In this document: positions 16,007-24,613 of the stretch, one piece after another
Layout: the number at the start of each line of letters is the position of its first letter
Numbering within the stretch: the stretch's first letter is position 1
Assembly: GCA_017514235.1 (NCBI GenBank)
Contig: JAFWKK010000032.1
Coordinates: 1-63,121, forward strand
Length of the DNA stretch: 63,121 nucleotides
Direction of reading: 5' to 3'
DNA from: Kiritimatiellia bacterium
Lineage (GTDB): Bacteria > Verrucomicrobiota > Kiritimatiellia > RFP12 > UBA1067
Translations under genes and position numbers: made by a program
The notes under the pieces: model-generated
Told to the model about the DNA's origin: nothing
The model's input: the letters and a program-made list of their open reading frames with translations, nothing else
Database searches by the model: none

Positions 16007-16231
16007 ATGGGTAACATCGCAGTTCACTCAACAGGGCGTGAAATATGTGTAGTGGCAGTTGCCGTCGCAACCATTGCGGCTCTTGCAGGGATTGCAGACG
16101 TCACACGCTCGCCGGACTCAACGGCAATGTCTTCCGCCGGAGCCGTCAACACCACCGTTGGACATTCGGCTGTTTCTGATGATGGTTCGCTCGATACCAT
16201 GCCGTTGGGCATGGTGTTCACAATACGGTAA
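16007..16231 (+). CDS. Small single-pass membrane or secreted protein, unknown function
   Basis: A 74-residue frame with GAAGGAG 7 nt before its ATG and its own consensus promoter. Residues about 14-29 are hydrophobic (VVAVAVATIAALAGIA) and could be a membrane anchor or signal. The rest is Ser/Thr/Asp-rich with no recognisable motif. It is the first gene ahead of the SUMF1-like and GH106 genes. The good ribosome binding site supports translation; the sequence gives no clue to function. Confidence 0.5.
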   Translation: MGNIAVHSTGREICVVAVAVATIAALAGIADVTRSPDSTAMSSAGAVNTTVGHSAVSDDGSLDTMPLGMVFTIR

Positions 16232-16266
16232 CCATTTTCGCAACCCATGTAACAAGGAAAGCAATC

Positions 16267-17571
16267 ATGAATACGAAAACAAATGTCATCAAGTCTTTTG
16301 CAGTTGCTGCCGCCGCGCTGACGTCTGCTGCGTGTGTCGCTGGAGAAATCACCGTCTCCGATGTGGCGTATGCCCAGACGGCCAACCGCCATGTCGTAAT
16401 CACATACAGGCTGACAGGCTCTGAGAGCGCAGTGGTCACGATAGACGTTCTGACCAACGGCGTGAGCATCGGCGAGCAGAACTTCACGCGGCTTTCCGGC
16501 GACGTGAATACAATCGTCGCGCCAAGCGCAACAGAGACAAAGCACATCTTCTGGAAGGCGACGAAGGATTGGCCGAACCACAAGATCGACTCCGGCGTGA
16601 CGGTGAAGGTCTGCGCGCGGGCACTCACCAATCCGCCGGACTACTTTGTGCTCGATCTTACGACTGGCGACAGGAAGTACTACAACAGCACCAACGCCCT
16701 GCCGGACGGCGGTCTCGCCAACGATATCTACAAGTTGACAAAGCTCGTCATGCGCCGCATCCCCGCCGGCGGCGAGACGTTCATGATGGGCTGGCCAAAT
16801 GAGCCTGCATTGTCATACAGCGCTTATGCCTCGAAAACAACGCCTCAGCATTCAGTGTCATTCACCAACGACTTCTACATGGCCATCTACGAGACGACGG
16901 CGAAGCAATACGCCACCGTCTGGCCTTCTCAGTCGAATCTGATACCTGGTGTTGAGCACCCACAGACCGAGAAGCAGCCAAGAGCATACGTTCCTACCTC
17001 CAACATAAGGGGTGTCAATAAATACTGGCCGCGTGATGGGCACGAGGTGCAGGACGCCCCAGACCGTTTCATAAAGCTGATACGAGGCATCGGTGGTGGT
17101 GTCGAGTTCGATCTTCCGACAGAGGCGCAGTGGGAGTTTGCTTGTAGCGCAGGTTCGACTACGCTTTGGTATGACAACATTTCGTGGAACGGGACGCAGG
17201 GAGTTTTCGTTGACGGACGCGGGGTCTGCAGCCAGTATATGTGGGCAGACGACAAGAGTGAAACCGCCTCGGTGCACGAAGTGGGGTTGCTGAAGCCGAA
17301 TGCATACGGGCTTTACGACATGCACGGCAACGTCGCGGAAGCTTGCCTCGACGCTTGGGCTTCTGGGACTGATTCATACTACAGCAATGCTGCCGTCGAA
17401 CCTACAGGATTGCCAGCGTCCGATGGAGGTACTTACCGCGTCGTAAAGGGCGGTGGATACGGGACTGACAAGGCGCTTTGCGGCACTTGCATGCGCACCA
17501 CGACGCCCAAAGCTGCGTCGTATGATCCTGACATCGGCTTCCGTCTCGTTTGCCCGGCGGTTGCGCGGTAA
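16267..17571 (+). CDS. Secreted SUMF1/formylglycine-generating-enzyme-like protein
   Basis: The 434-residue protein has a signal peptide (cleavage near residue 25), then a beta-rich region (about 28-120) and an FGE-sulfatase domain (about 160-430): MRRIPAGGETFMMGWPNEP, then DFYMAIYETTAKQY, LPTEAQWEFACSAG, YGLYDMHGNVAE and IGFRLVC. True formylglycine-generating enzymes oxidise a sulfatase cysteine using two active-site cysteines. By my alignment of GGGYGTDKALC the first of these is Thr and only the second is Cys, so catalysis is doubtful. No sulfatase gene is nearby. It lies 10 nt upstream of a GH106 gene, so a substrate-binding or structural role in that operon is plausible. Confidence 0.8.
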   Translation: MNTKTNVIKSFAVAAAALTSAACVAGEITVSDVAYAQTANRHVVITYRLTGSESAVVTIDVLTNGVSIGEQNFTRLSGDVNTIVAPSATETKHIFWKATKDWPNHKIDSGVTVKVCARALTNPPDYFVLDLTTGDRKYYNSTNALPDGGLANDIYKLTKLVMRRIPAGGETFMMGWPNEPALSYSAYASKTTPQHSVSFTNDFYMAIYETTAKQYATVWPSQSNLIPGVEHPQTEKQPRAYVPTSNIRGVNKYWPRDGHEVQDAPDRFIKLIRGIGGGVEFDLPTEAQWEFACSAGSTTLWYDNISWNGTQGVFVDGRGVCSQYMWADDKSETASVHEVGLLKPNAYGLYDMHGNVAEACLDAWASGTDSYYSNAAVEPTGLPASDGGTYRVVKGGGYGTDKALCGTCMRTTTPKAASYDPDIGFRLVCPAVAR

Positions 17572-17580
17572 GCTGTGTTG

Positions 17581-20337
17581 ATGAAGAAAAACATCGTTGC
17601 TGCGGCAGTGGCCGCAATCGGCATGTTTTCGGCGGCGGTTGCCGCCGACATCTCGCCCGTGGCGTTTGCCAATCCGGCGCGCATGTACGCGCCATACGTG
17701 TGGTGGCACTGGATGAACGGCAACGTGACGAAGGAGGGCATTACCGCAGACCTTGAAGCGCTTGCCGGAAACGGGCTCGCGGGCGCCATGATGTTTGACG
17801 CAAGCTGCCACATCCCCAAGGGTCCGATCACGTTCGGCACGCATGAATACTTCGACTGCATGCGCCATGCCGCGAAGGAGGCGAAGCGGCTCGGTCTTGT
17901 GCTGGGCATTGCGAACGGCACGGGCTGGGCCAACTCGGGCGGGCCGTGGGTGACGCCGGCGGAGTCGATGAAGTACACCACGTGTTCGGAAACGCCCGTC
18001 AAGGGGCCGGTGCGTTTCGACGCGGTCCTGCCGCGTCGCATGGACGACAACGGCTTCTACGCCGACATAGCGGTGTTGGCGGTGAAGGGCGTCGGCCGCC
18101 GAATGCAGGCGGACGTGACTACGGTCGAGAACGAGCCGGATGCGATGTCCAGGCACGACGAAGCGGAGTTCGCGGTGAGGGCGACAAAGGGGAACGTCAC
18201 AACCGTGACGGCGCCTGAGAAGGTGACGGCGGCTGGTTTCTCGTGGCGCATCTCGTTCCCGTGGCACTGGAACCTGCCGGGCGTCGCAGAGATAGAGGTG
18301 TCCGACGACGGCAGGGAATTCCGCCACCTTGAGACGATGCCTTTCCACGTGTCGTACTTCAACGCTCAGTTCCGCGACCTGCGGCGCCATACGTTCGAGA
18401 AGCCGGTGACGTTCAAGGCGCTGCGCTTCACGACGCGCTGCGACTGGAAGATCAAGCTGGAGGAGTTCCATCTCGAATCGGAACCACGCCTGGAGGACAT
18501 CGACGGAAAGAAACTCCGCTTCAAGATGCCCTGCGCGAAGTCGCTTGCCACGACGTCGAAGCAGGGTGTGGCCGATCCGGCGGAGACGGTCGTTCTCACC
18601 GACAGGATGGATGCGTCGGGGCGGCTCGTCTGGGACGTGCCGGAAGGCGAATGGACCATCATCCGCGTGGGCTACCACTCGAACGGCAAGCTTGTCAGCG
18701 CATCCGGCACGGCCGCAGGACGGGGACTTGAGGTCGACAAGCTTTCCGTGTCTGCCGTGGAACGCCACTTCGAGGCGTATGTCGGGAAGCTGATGCGTCT
18801 GCTCGGCCCTGACGGCGAGTCCGTGAAGATGGTGCTCAACGACAGCTTCGAGGCCGAGAGCCAGAACTGGACGCATGGTTTCGAGAGGGAGTTCGAACGC
18901 CGCATGGGCTACTCCATCGTGCCGTACCTGCCGACGTTCACCGGGCGCATCGTCGGTTCCGTAGACAAGTCCGAGAAGTTCCTCGCCGACTACCGCAAGG
19001 TGATCAACGACATGTTCGCCGAGAACTACGCCGGCACCATGCTGCGCAAGTCGCACGAGTACGGGCTGCAGTTCTACCTCGAGCCGTACGGCAACGGGCC
19101 TTCCGACGATTTCACGTACGCGCGCTTCTGCGACGTGCCGCAGTGCGAGTTCTGGAGCCGCCCGGAAACGGACCGCTTCTGGCTTTCGACGGGATGGCAC
19201 CTCGGCAACGTGGAGGAGGTGGTCGCCTCCGCCGACGCCTGGGGGCACGGGATTGTCGCCGCGGAGGCCTTCACGGCGAGCAAGAACGAGGGGCGCTGGC
19301 AGGTGTATCCGTATTCCCTCAAGTGCCAATGCGACCACGTCTACGAGCTTGGCGTCAACCGCATCTTCTTCCATCGCTTCACGCACCAGCCGTGGCGCGA
19401 GCCGAAATATCCGGGCATGACGATGGGGCCTTGGGGCATGCACTTCGACAGGACGCAGACGTGGTGGCGCGAGTGCGCGGAATTCGTCCGCTACCAGACG
19501 CGCTGCCAGTATATGCTGCAGGAGGGCATGAAGGTGAAGGACGACGTCTGCCATCGCCGCAACGCCTTGGCCGACTGGTACTTCGTGACGTCCACGAACC
19601 ACCATCCCGTCACGGTCGAGAAGTCCTGCGCCGTCGTCGGACGCGTGCCGGAGATATGGTATCCGGAATCAGGCGAGATGGTCACGGCGGCAAACTGGCG
19701 CTACGAAGACGGACGCACCGTGGTGTCCGTCGATCTGCCGATTGCAGGATCGGCCTTCGTCGTGTTCCGCAACGGCGGCGGCGATCTGCCGTTGCAGCCG
19801 ACATACGCGAAATCTCGGACGATCCCCGTGGAAGGTCCGTGGAAAGTGCGCTTCGAATCGCCCGCCGGACGCGAACCGCCGCCCATGGAGCTGACGCCCG
19901 GCATGAAGTGGAACGAGTCGGACATCCGCGACCTGAAGTATTTCTCTGGGTCGGCGTACTATTCGAGGAAGATTGACGTGTCCTCCGCCATGGAACTTGA
20001 GAACTCACCTTCGCTTAAACCAAAGAAGCGCATAGTGCTTGACCTCGGCGATGTCTGGGACTTCGCCACGGTTACCGTCAACGGCAAGGAGTTCCGTACG
20101 CTCTGGAAGCCGCCGTTCAGGATTGACATAACCGATGCGCCGAAGAGCTCGCAGAAGCCAGTCATATTTGACATAGAGGTGCGCGTCACCAACCGCTGGC
20201 CGAACCGGCTCATCGGCGAGGACATGCTGCCGGAAGACGAGCGCACCACATGGACGAGCTGGAAGCACTGGTCGAAGGATGACAAGCTGCTCGACTCAGG
20301 CCTGCTCGGTCCCGTAAAACTTGAGGTGCTGTGGTGA
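17581..20337 (+). CDS. GH106 alpha-L-rhamnosidase
   Basis: The 918-residue protein has a signal peptide (residues 1-22) followed by the GH106 N-terminus: ARMYAPYVWWHWMNGNVTKE, then ADLEALAGNGLAGAMMFDA. LGIANGTGWANSGGPWVTP and DSFEAESQNWTHGFE, with its acidic residues, are typical of the catalytic barrel; KNEGRWQVYPYSLKCQCDHV lies near its end. Beta-sandwich domains make up the last 250 residues. GH106 enzymes remove terminal alpha-L-rhamnose from plant or microbial polysaccharides and glycosides. The signal peptide places it in the periplasm or outside the cell. ATG 17581 is 9 nt after the preceding stop with only a weak binding site, so translation is probably coupled. GTG 17575 and TTG 17578 are in-frame alternatives. 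Confidence 0.87.
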   Translation: MKKNIVAAAVAAIGMFSAAVAADISPVAFANPARMYAPYVWWHWMNGNVTKEGITADLEALAGNGLAGAMMFDASCHIPKGPITFGTHEYFDCMRHAAKEAKRLGLVLGIANGTGWANSGGPWVTPAESMKYTTCSETPVKGPVRFDAVLPRRMDDNGFYADIAVLAVKGVGRRMQADVTTVENEPDAMSRHDEAEFAVRATKGNVTTVTAPEKVTAAGFSWRISFPWHWNLPGVAEIEVSDDGREFRHLETMPFHVSYFNAQFRDLRRHTFEKPVTFKALRFTTRCDWKIKLEEFHLESEPRLEDIDGKKLRFKMPCAKSLATTSKQGVADPAETVVLTDRMDASGRLVWDVPEGEWTIIRVGYHSNGKLVSASGTAAGRGLEVDKLSVSAVERHFEAYVGKLMRLLGPDGESVKMVLNDSFEAESQNWTHGFEREFERRMGYSIVPYLPTFTGRIVGSVDKSEKFLADYRKVINDMFAENYAGTMLRKSHEYGLQFYLEPYGNGPSDDFTYARFCDVPQCEFWSRPETDRFWLSTGWHLGNVEEVVASADAWGHGIVAAEAFTASKNEGRWQVYPYSLKCQCDHVYELGVNRIFFHRFTHQPWREPKYPGMTMGPWGMHFDRTQTWWRECAEFVRYQTRCQYMLQEGMKVKDDVCHRRNALADWYFVTSTNHHPVTVEKSCAVVGRVPEIWYPESGEMVTAANWRYEDGRTVVSVDLPIAGSAFVVFRNGGGDLPLQPTYAKSRTIPVEGPWKVRFESPAGREPPPMELTPGMKWNESDIRDLKYFSGSAYYSRKIDVSSAMELENSPSLKPKKRIVLDLGDVWDFATVTVNGKEFRTLWKPPFRIDITDAPKSSQKPVIFDIEVRVTNRWPNRLIGEDMLPEDERTTWTSWKHWSKDDKLLDSGLLGPVKLEVLW

Positions 20338-20386
20338 CATGTCTTTATCTCGGCTGTGAAAACAGAAACATATATGGGAATCGAAG

Positions 20387-21553
20387 ATGGAACCGAACAG
20401 AAGGCTGATGTCGCTTGACGCGCTGCGCGGTGCGGACATGCTTTTCATCATGGGATTCTCCGGCGCGGTGGTGGCGTGTTGCCAGTTGCTGGGCTTTGGC
20501 AAGGAATGCTGGCTCGCGACGCAGATGGTGCATGTGGCGTGGCACGGCTTCCGCCAGCACGACACGATATTCCCTCTCTTCCTCTTTCTTGCCGGGGTGT
20601 CGTGGTCGTTCTCGCTTTCTGCGCAGCGCGAGCGCAGGCGTACGACGGCGCAGATCGTCCTAAAGGTGCTGAAGCGTGTCTTCACGCTGTGGTTCCTTGG
20701 GCTTGCCATGTACACCGCGCTCTGGAAGTTTGATTTCCGAGGGCTCAGGTACGATCCGGTTCTCGCTCACATCGGCATTTGCTGGGGCGTCGCCGCGCTT
20801 GTCACGTTGTTCGTTAAGGGCTTTTGGACGAGGCTGGCGATTGTTGCATTGCTGTTGGCCGCCCACTTCATTGCGCTCGCGGCTTTCACGGCGCCGGACG
20901 CGGCAGAAATTCTCGCCTCGACCGATCCTGCCGTGGCCAAACGCGTAGCCTCGTATGCGGCATACGGCACGGGGCCGTTTTCGTTCTCCGGCAACATCGC
21001 GGGATGGATCGACCGCACCGTAATGCCGGGACGGCTTACGGAGATCGTCTTTGACGCGGACGGTCTTCTTGCGAAGGTGACAGGATCGGCTTTGGCGATG
21101 CTGGGCGTGTTCACGGGGGACTTGCTGCGCAGGAGCGACTTGTCGGGGAACCGCAAGACGGTTGTCCTTCTCGGCGCGGCGGTGGTTTCGCTTGCGCTGT
21201 GTCTTGTGTGGAGTGCGTGGTGCCCTGTCAACAAGAAGATGTGGACCTCCACGTTCATTCTCGCCGCCGCATCGTATTCGCTTGCCGCGCTGGCGGCATT
21301 CTACTGGGTGATCGACGTGAAAGGCTGGCGGCGGTGGACGTTCTTCTTCCGCGTCATAGGAATGAATTCAATCACGATCTACATGCTCATGGCGTTTGTC
21401 GGATTTCAGACGATGTCTCAGCGATTCTTTGCCGGCGTCGCCGAACTCGGCAACGAACGCTGGGGGACGATGGTCTATGCGCTTGGGCAGGTTGCAATCG
21501 AATGGCTCGTCCTGCTGTGGATGTATCGCAAAGGCGCATTCCTCAAGGTCTGA
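20387..21553 (+). CDS. DUF5009 (HGSNAT-like) membrane acyltransferase
   Basis: This 388-residue paralogue of the 13268 gene shares RLMSLDALRGADMLFIMG, then QHDTIFPLFLFLAGVSWSFS, the central FYWVIDVKGWRRWTFFF and the C-terminal GAFLKV. About ten membrane helices are predicted. The expected role is transmembrane acetyl transfer to a sugar, which could acetylate or deacetylate-recycle rhamnose-containing oligosaccharides released by the GH106 enzyme; that link is inferred from the operon. It lies 49 nt after the rhamnosidase with a weak ribosome binding site. Unlike its paralogue it lacks the extra N-terminal extension, which supports the view that the extension at 13268 was acquired with the promoter cassette. 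Confidence 0.85.
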   Translation: MEPNRRLMSLDALRGADMLFIMGFSGAVVACCQLLGFGKECWLATQMVHVAWHGFRQHDTIFPLFLFLAGVSWSFSLSAQRERRRTTAQIVLKVLKRVFTLWFLGLAMYTALWKFDFRGLRYDPVLAHIGICWGVAALVTLFVKGFWTRLAIVALLLAAHFIALAAFTAPDAAEILASTDPAVAKRVASYAAYGTGPFSFSGNIAGWIDRTVMPGRLTEIVFDADGLLAKVTGSALAMLGVFTGDLLRRSDLSGNRKTVVLLGAAVVSLALCLVWSAWCPVNKKMWTSTFILAAASYSLAALAAFYWVIDVKGWRRWTFFFRVIGMNSITIYMLMAFVGFQTMSQRFFAGVAELGNERWGTMVYALGQVAIEWLVLLWMYRKGAFLKV

Positions 21554-21576
21554 CGCATGATAGGACGATAGACATT

Positions 21577-23475
21577 ATGAGGATTTTCTTTAATTGTGCC
21601 GGTGCGGCATTGACGGTAATGTTCGCGGCGACGGGATACGCCCGCGTTTCAAGCGAAGGCGTGGAAGCGTCGTCCTTCGGATGGAACGCGACGAATGCTA
21701 CGAAGTGCCTGCAGGCTGCGTTTGACTCCGGCGCGGCGAAGGTGGTGATCGACCGGCAGGCGGGTGACTGGATCATCGAGCCGGTGTTCTTGCGTTCCAA
21801 TCAGGAAATCTTTATCGAGGACGGCGTAGTTGTGCGGGCGCTGAAGGGTGCATACAAGAACAGAAACGACTGTCTTTTTACCGCTCGCGGCGTTTCTAAC
21901 GTGGTGCTGCGCGGCGAAGGCAGTGCGCTTCTGCGCATGGAGCGCGATGACTACACCGACCGCAAGATGTACTGCTTCAGCGAATGGCGGCATACGCTCA
22001 ACATCATCAACAGCACGAACATCCGCGTCTCCGATCTCGCGTTCCGCCATTCGGGTGGCGACGGCATATATGTGGGCAAGCGCAGTACGGATGTTGACAT
22101 CCGCCGCGTGGACTGCCGCGACCACTTCCGCCAGGGCATAAGCATCACTGGCGCCCACAACTTGACCATCGCGGATTCGCGGTTTTCTGCAACGAAGGGC
22201 ACTCCGCCGCAGTGCGGCATAGACTTCGAGCCGAACAAGCCAGCCGACCGTCTTTCCGGTTGCCTTGTGGAGAACTGCGAGTTTGACGGCAACGCCTCCA
22301 GCGGCATACTGTTTCACCTGACGCAGCTTGACGAGACGACGGAGCCGATTTCAATCACCATCAAGAACTGCCGTGCGCACGACAACGCGGCGAACGGCCT
22401 CACGATGACTGTTGGAGCCAATGGCAAGCGCAAGCCTGTGAAGGGCGAGATTCGCATCGAGAACTGCCAGTTTGCTGGGAACAAATCAAGGGCAATGGTC
22501 ATCAACGGCGTTTCGCGCGAGACGGCATCGGCAGTCGTGACGGATTCCATGTTTGACGCGCGTGGCGGCATGTGGAGCGGCCTCCTCATCAGCAACAACG
22601 GGCTGTTCGCCGATGCCGCGAATCTGGCGTTCGAGAATTGCCGCCTTGTAGTGGATAAAGATCCTGCGGTTGAGTTCTCCGGAACCGTGGGCGTTGGCAT
22701 CGAATCAATCGGTGGAACGCTTGCGGTCGAGCGCGACGGTGTCTCCGTGCCGTTTGACTTTGCTGCGTTTGCCGCGCAGAACCGGCCGAATCCAGAACTG
22801 CGCAAGGCGTTCGGCGGCGGATTTGTCGATTACCGTGCGCTGCGCCCGATTGCGCCGGATGCGGCCGTGAAGCGGGGAACGCCGATGTGCCGGGGCAAGT
22901 TCACGTTCCTCCAGTATCTGCCGAAGGAGGGCGAGTACGCGATTACGTTCAAGGCGAAGACCGTCGGCAACCGCAAGCTGAACTGTCCCGTGCAGATGCG
23001 GGACATGATGGGGACTGACCTTGGCACGTTCAGCATCACCGCTGCCGTGCAGAAGGTGACGGTCAAGACGGCGGGACGCAACTTGCGCCGATTTGAGATC
23101 GACACGCGCGGCAACACGGTGTCCGTCTGCTCGCCATGCCCCGGGCAGGGCCTTTTGGCTGACACGCCTCTCAACCTGTTCCGTGAAACCTGCCGACTCT
23201 ATTTTCCTGTGCCGGACGGGGTGAAGAATGTGCACGTGGCGATCACGCCCGAGGAACCTGCGGCGGTGGACATGCTTAACGCAGCCGGTGCGGCGGTTGC
23301 GTCCATGCCGCGCCAGACTGCGGCGGCCACGCTGACCGGCAAGCGTGAGGATGCGCCGTCGGAAGTCTGGTCGCTTGACGTAAAGGCTGACGAGGACGTG
23401 ATGTTGCGGCTTGGCGCTTCCGTCCTGCCGATCCTTGCGGGTGAAGAGGCCGTCGGCCTCGTGCAAACGAAGTGA
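21577..23475 (+). CDS. Secreted right-handed beta-helix protein (pectate-lyase-like)
   Basis: The 632-residue protein begins with a signal peptide (residues 1-22). Residues about 30-370 form a parallel beta-helix: repeated turns such as VSNVVLRGEGSALLRME, then LNIINSTNIRVSDLAFRHSG, IRRVDCRDHFRQGISI and LTIADSRFSATKG, with GGDGIYVG resembling the catalytic segment of GH28/pectate-lyase-like enzymes. The last 230 residues are beta-sandwich. The exact activity is uncertain; polysaccharide lyases, epimerases and hydrolases share this fold. Start ATG 21577 lies 23 nt after the acyltransferase stop, at the end of the GH106 operon, suggesting a pectin- or rhamnogalacturonan-like substrate. Confidence 0.75.
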   Translation: MRIFFNCAGAALTVMFAATGYARVSSEGVEASSFGWNATNATKCLQAAFDSGAAKVVIDRQAGDWIIEPVFLRSNQEIFIEDGVVVRALKGAYKNRNDCLFTARGVSNVVLRGEGSALLRMERDDYTDRKMYCFSEWRHTLNIINSTNIRVSDLAFRHSGGDGIYVGKRSTDVDIRRVDCRDHFRQGISITGAHNLTIADSRFSATKGTPPQCGIDFEPNKPADRLSGCLVENCEFDGNASSGILFHLTQLDETTEPISITIKNCRAHDNAANGLTMTVGANGKRKPVKGEIRIENCQFAGNKSRAMVINGVSRETASAVVTDSMFDARGGMWSGLLISNNGLFADAANLAFENCRLVVDKDPAVEFSGTVGVGIESIGGTLAVERDGVSVPFDFAAFAAQNRPNPELRKAFGGGFVDYRALRPIAPDAAVKRGTPMCRGKFTFLQYLPKEGEYAITFKAKTVGNRKLNCPVQMRDMMGTDLGTFSITAAVQKVTVKTAGRNLRRFEIDTRGNTVSVCSPCPGQGLLADTPLNLFRETCRLYFPVPDGVKNVHVAITPEEPAAVDMLNAAGAAVASMPRQTAAATLTGKREDAPSEVWSLDVKADEDVMLRLGASVLPILAGEEAVGLVQTK

Positions 23476-23512
23476 GAAGAGATATGCCGCGGCGAATGGC
23501 AGCGCCGCTTTG

Positions 23513-24529
23513 CTAGCCTGCCGCGATTATCATTCCAAGTCCGACGAGGAAGAGAACGAACATCGCGAGGTTTAGCCGTGCCGCACCCTTCGGTGCACCC
23601 CTGAATTCGCGCCAGACGAGTATGCCCCATAACGCCGAGACGAGCGTCGCCCCCTGTCCGAGCCCGTAGGAGATTGCCGCGCCCGCCTTGCCTGCCGCAA
23701 CGAGGCTGATGCCGTTGCCGAGACCCCATATCAATCCGCCAAGCACGCCGACAAGGTGGATGGGAAAGCCGCCCTTGAAATACTCCTTCTCCGTTATGGG
23801 TTCGCCAGTCACGGGCCGCCGCATGGCGATGGCGTTGAAGACGAAGTTCGACGCGAAGATGCCGAGCGAGAACACGAAGAACGCGGAGTACGGTGTCATC
23901 ATGCCGGACTGCGGCGCGGCGGCGGTGAAGTCCATGTCCATCGTGCGGGCGATGAACCGGTAGAAGAACGCCATCAGGACGCCGCACACCACAGAGAGCG
24001 CGATTCCCTTGCCGCTGCCCTTTGCGCTTTTTGCGCTGTCCGAAGCCGAAGCCTTTATTCCATATGCCATCGCGTTGCAGAGGATTGCCATTACGATCAG
24101 GGCTACGCCGCCGAAGAGCAGAATGGGGTCGCCCTTCGGGGCGCCGACGTAGTTCACGACGACGCCCAAGACGAGCGCAAGGCCGATGCCGACGGGAAAT
24201 GCGACGCTCATGCCGGCGATCGAGATTGCCGCCGCCAGCAGAATGTTTGCCGCGTTGAACACGATGCCGCCGAGAAAGGCCGAGCCGAGATTCGCCGCAG
24301 ACGCCTGCCTGAGGTTGGCGACAAAACTCCACTCTCCGCCGCCGAACGAGCCTGCGGTCATGCCGCTGACGAGCGCGAAGAGAACGACGCCTATCACGTA
24401 GTCCCAGTAGAAAAGCTCGTATCGCCAGGTCTTGCCCGCGAGTTTCTGGGTGTTGCCCCAGCTGCCCCAGCAGAGCATCGTGACTACGCAGAACACGACG
24501 GCGAGAGGATAGTTGTTGCAGTAGTACAT
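23513..24529 (-). CDS. GRP/RhaT-like sugar transporter (DMT superfamily)
   Basis: The 338-residue protein has ten hydrophobic helices arranged as two repeats, with WGSWGNTQKLAGKTWRYELF near the start, AFPVGIGLALVLGVVVNY in the middle and GLIWGLGNGISLVAA in the second half, all typical of glucose/ribose permease (GRP) or RhaT-type drug/metabolite transporters. These move a sugar inward with a cation. It is the last gene of a minus-strand operon after a nucleoside hydrolase and ribokinase, so ribose is the most likely substrate. A heptamer repeat occupies the 65 nt between it and ribokinase, and no clear Shine-Dalgarno sequence precedes its ATG. Confidence 0.82.
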   Translation of the reverse strand: MYYCNNYPLAVVFCVVTMLCWGSWGNTQKLAGKTWRYELFYWDYVIGVVLFALVSGMTAGSFGGGEWSFVANLRQASAANLGSAFLGGIVFNAANILLAAAISIAGMSVAFPVGIGLALVLGVVVNYVGAPKGDPILLFGGVALIVMAILCNAMAYGIKASASDSAKSAKGSGKGIALSVVCGVLMAFFYRFIARTMDMDFTAAAPQSGMMTPYSAFFVFSLGIFASNFVFNAIAMRRPVTGEPITEKEYFKGGFPIHLVGVLGGLIWGLGNGISLVAAGKAGAAISYGLGQGATLVSALWGILVWREFRGAPKGAARLNLAMFVLFLVGLGMIIAAG

Positions 24530-24543
24530 GGGCGGCGGGTGGT

Positions 24544-24613
24544 GATTAGTGGTTAGTGGTTAGTGATTATTGATTAGTGGTTGGTGAATAGCGGTTAGTG
24601 GGCAGCGGTTAAC
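24544..24613. repeat. Perfectly phased heptamer repeat (about ten units)
   Basis: Ten consecutive 7-mers with consensus GGTTAGT or GATTAGT run without a slip from 24544 to 24613, the outer ones degenerate. On the minus strand it reads ACTAACC. It fills the ribokinase/transporter spacer and encodes the last few ribokinase codons and its stop (24595-24597). Copy number could vary by slippage. Confidence 0.85.

Noticed and set aside
17374-19605. A minus-strand open frame of about 740 codons opposite the GH106 gene
   Set aside because: The GH106 motifs on the plus strand are decisive; the minus-strand frame is a shadow.
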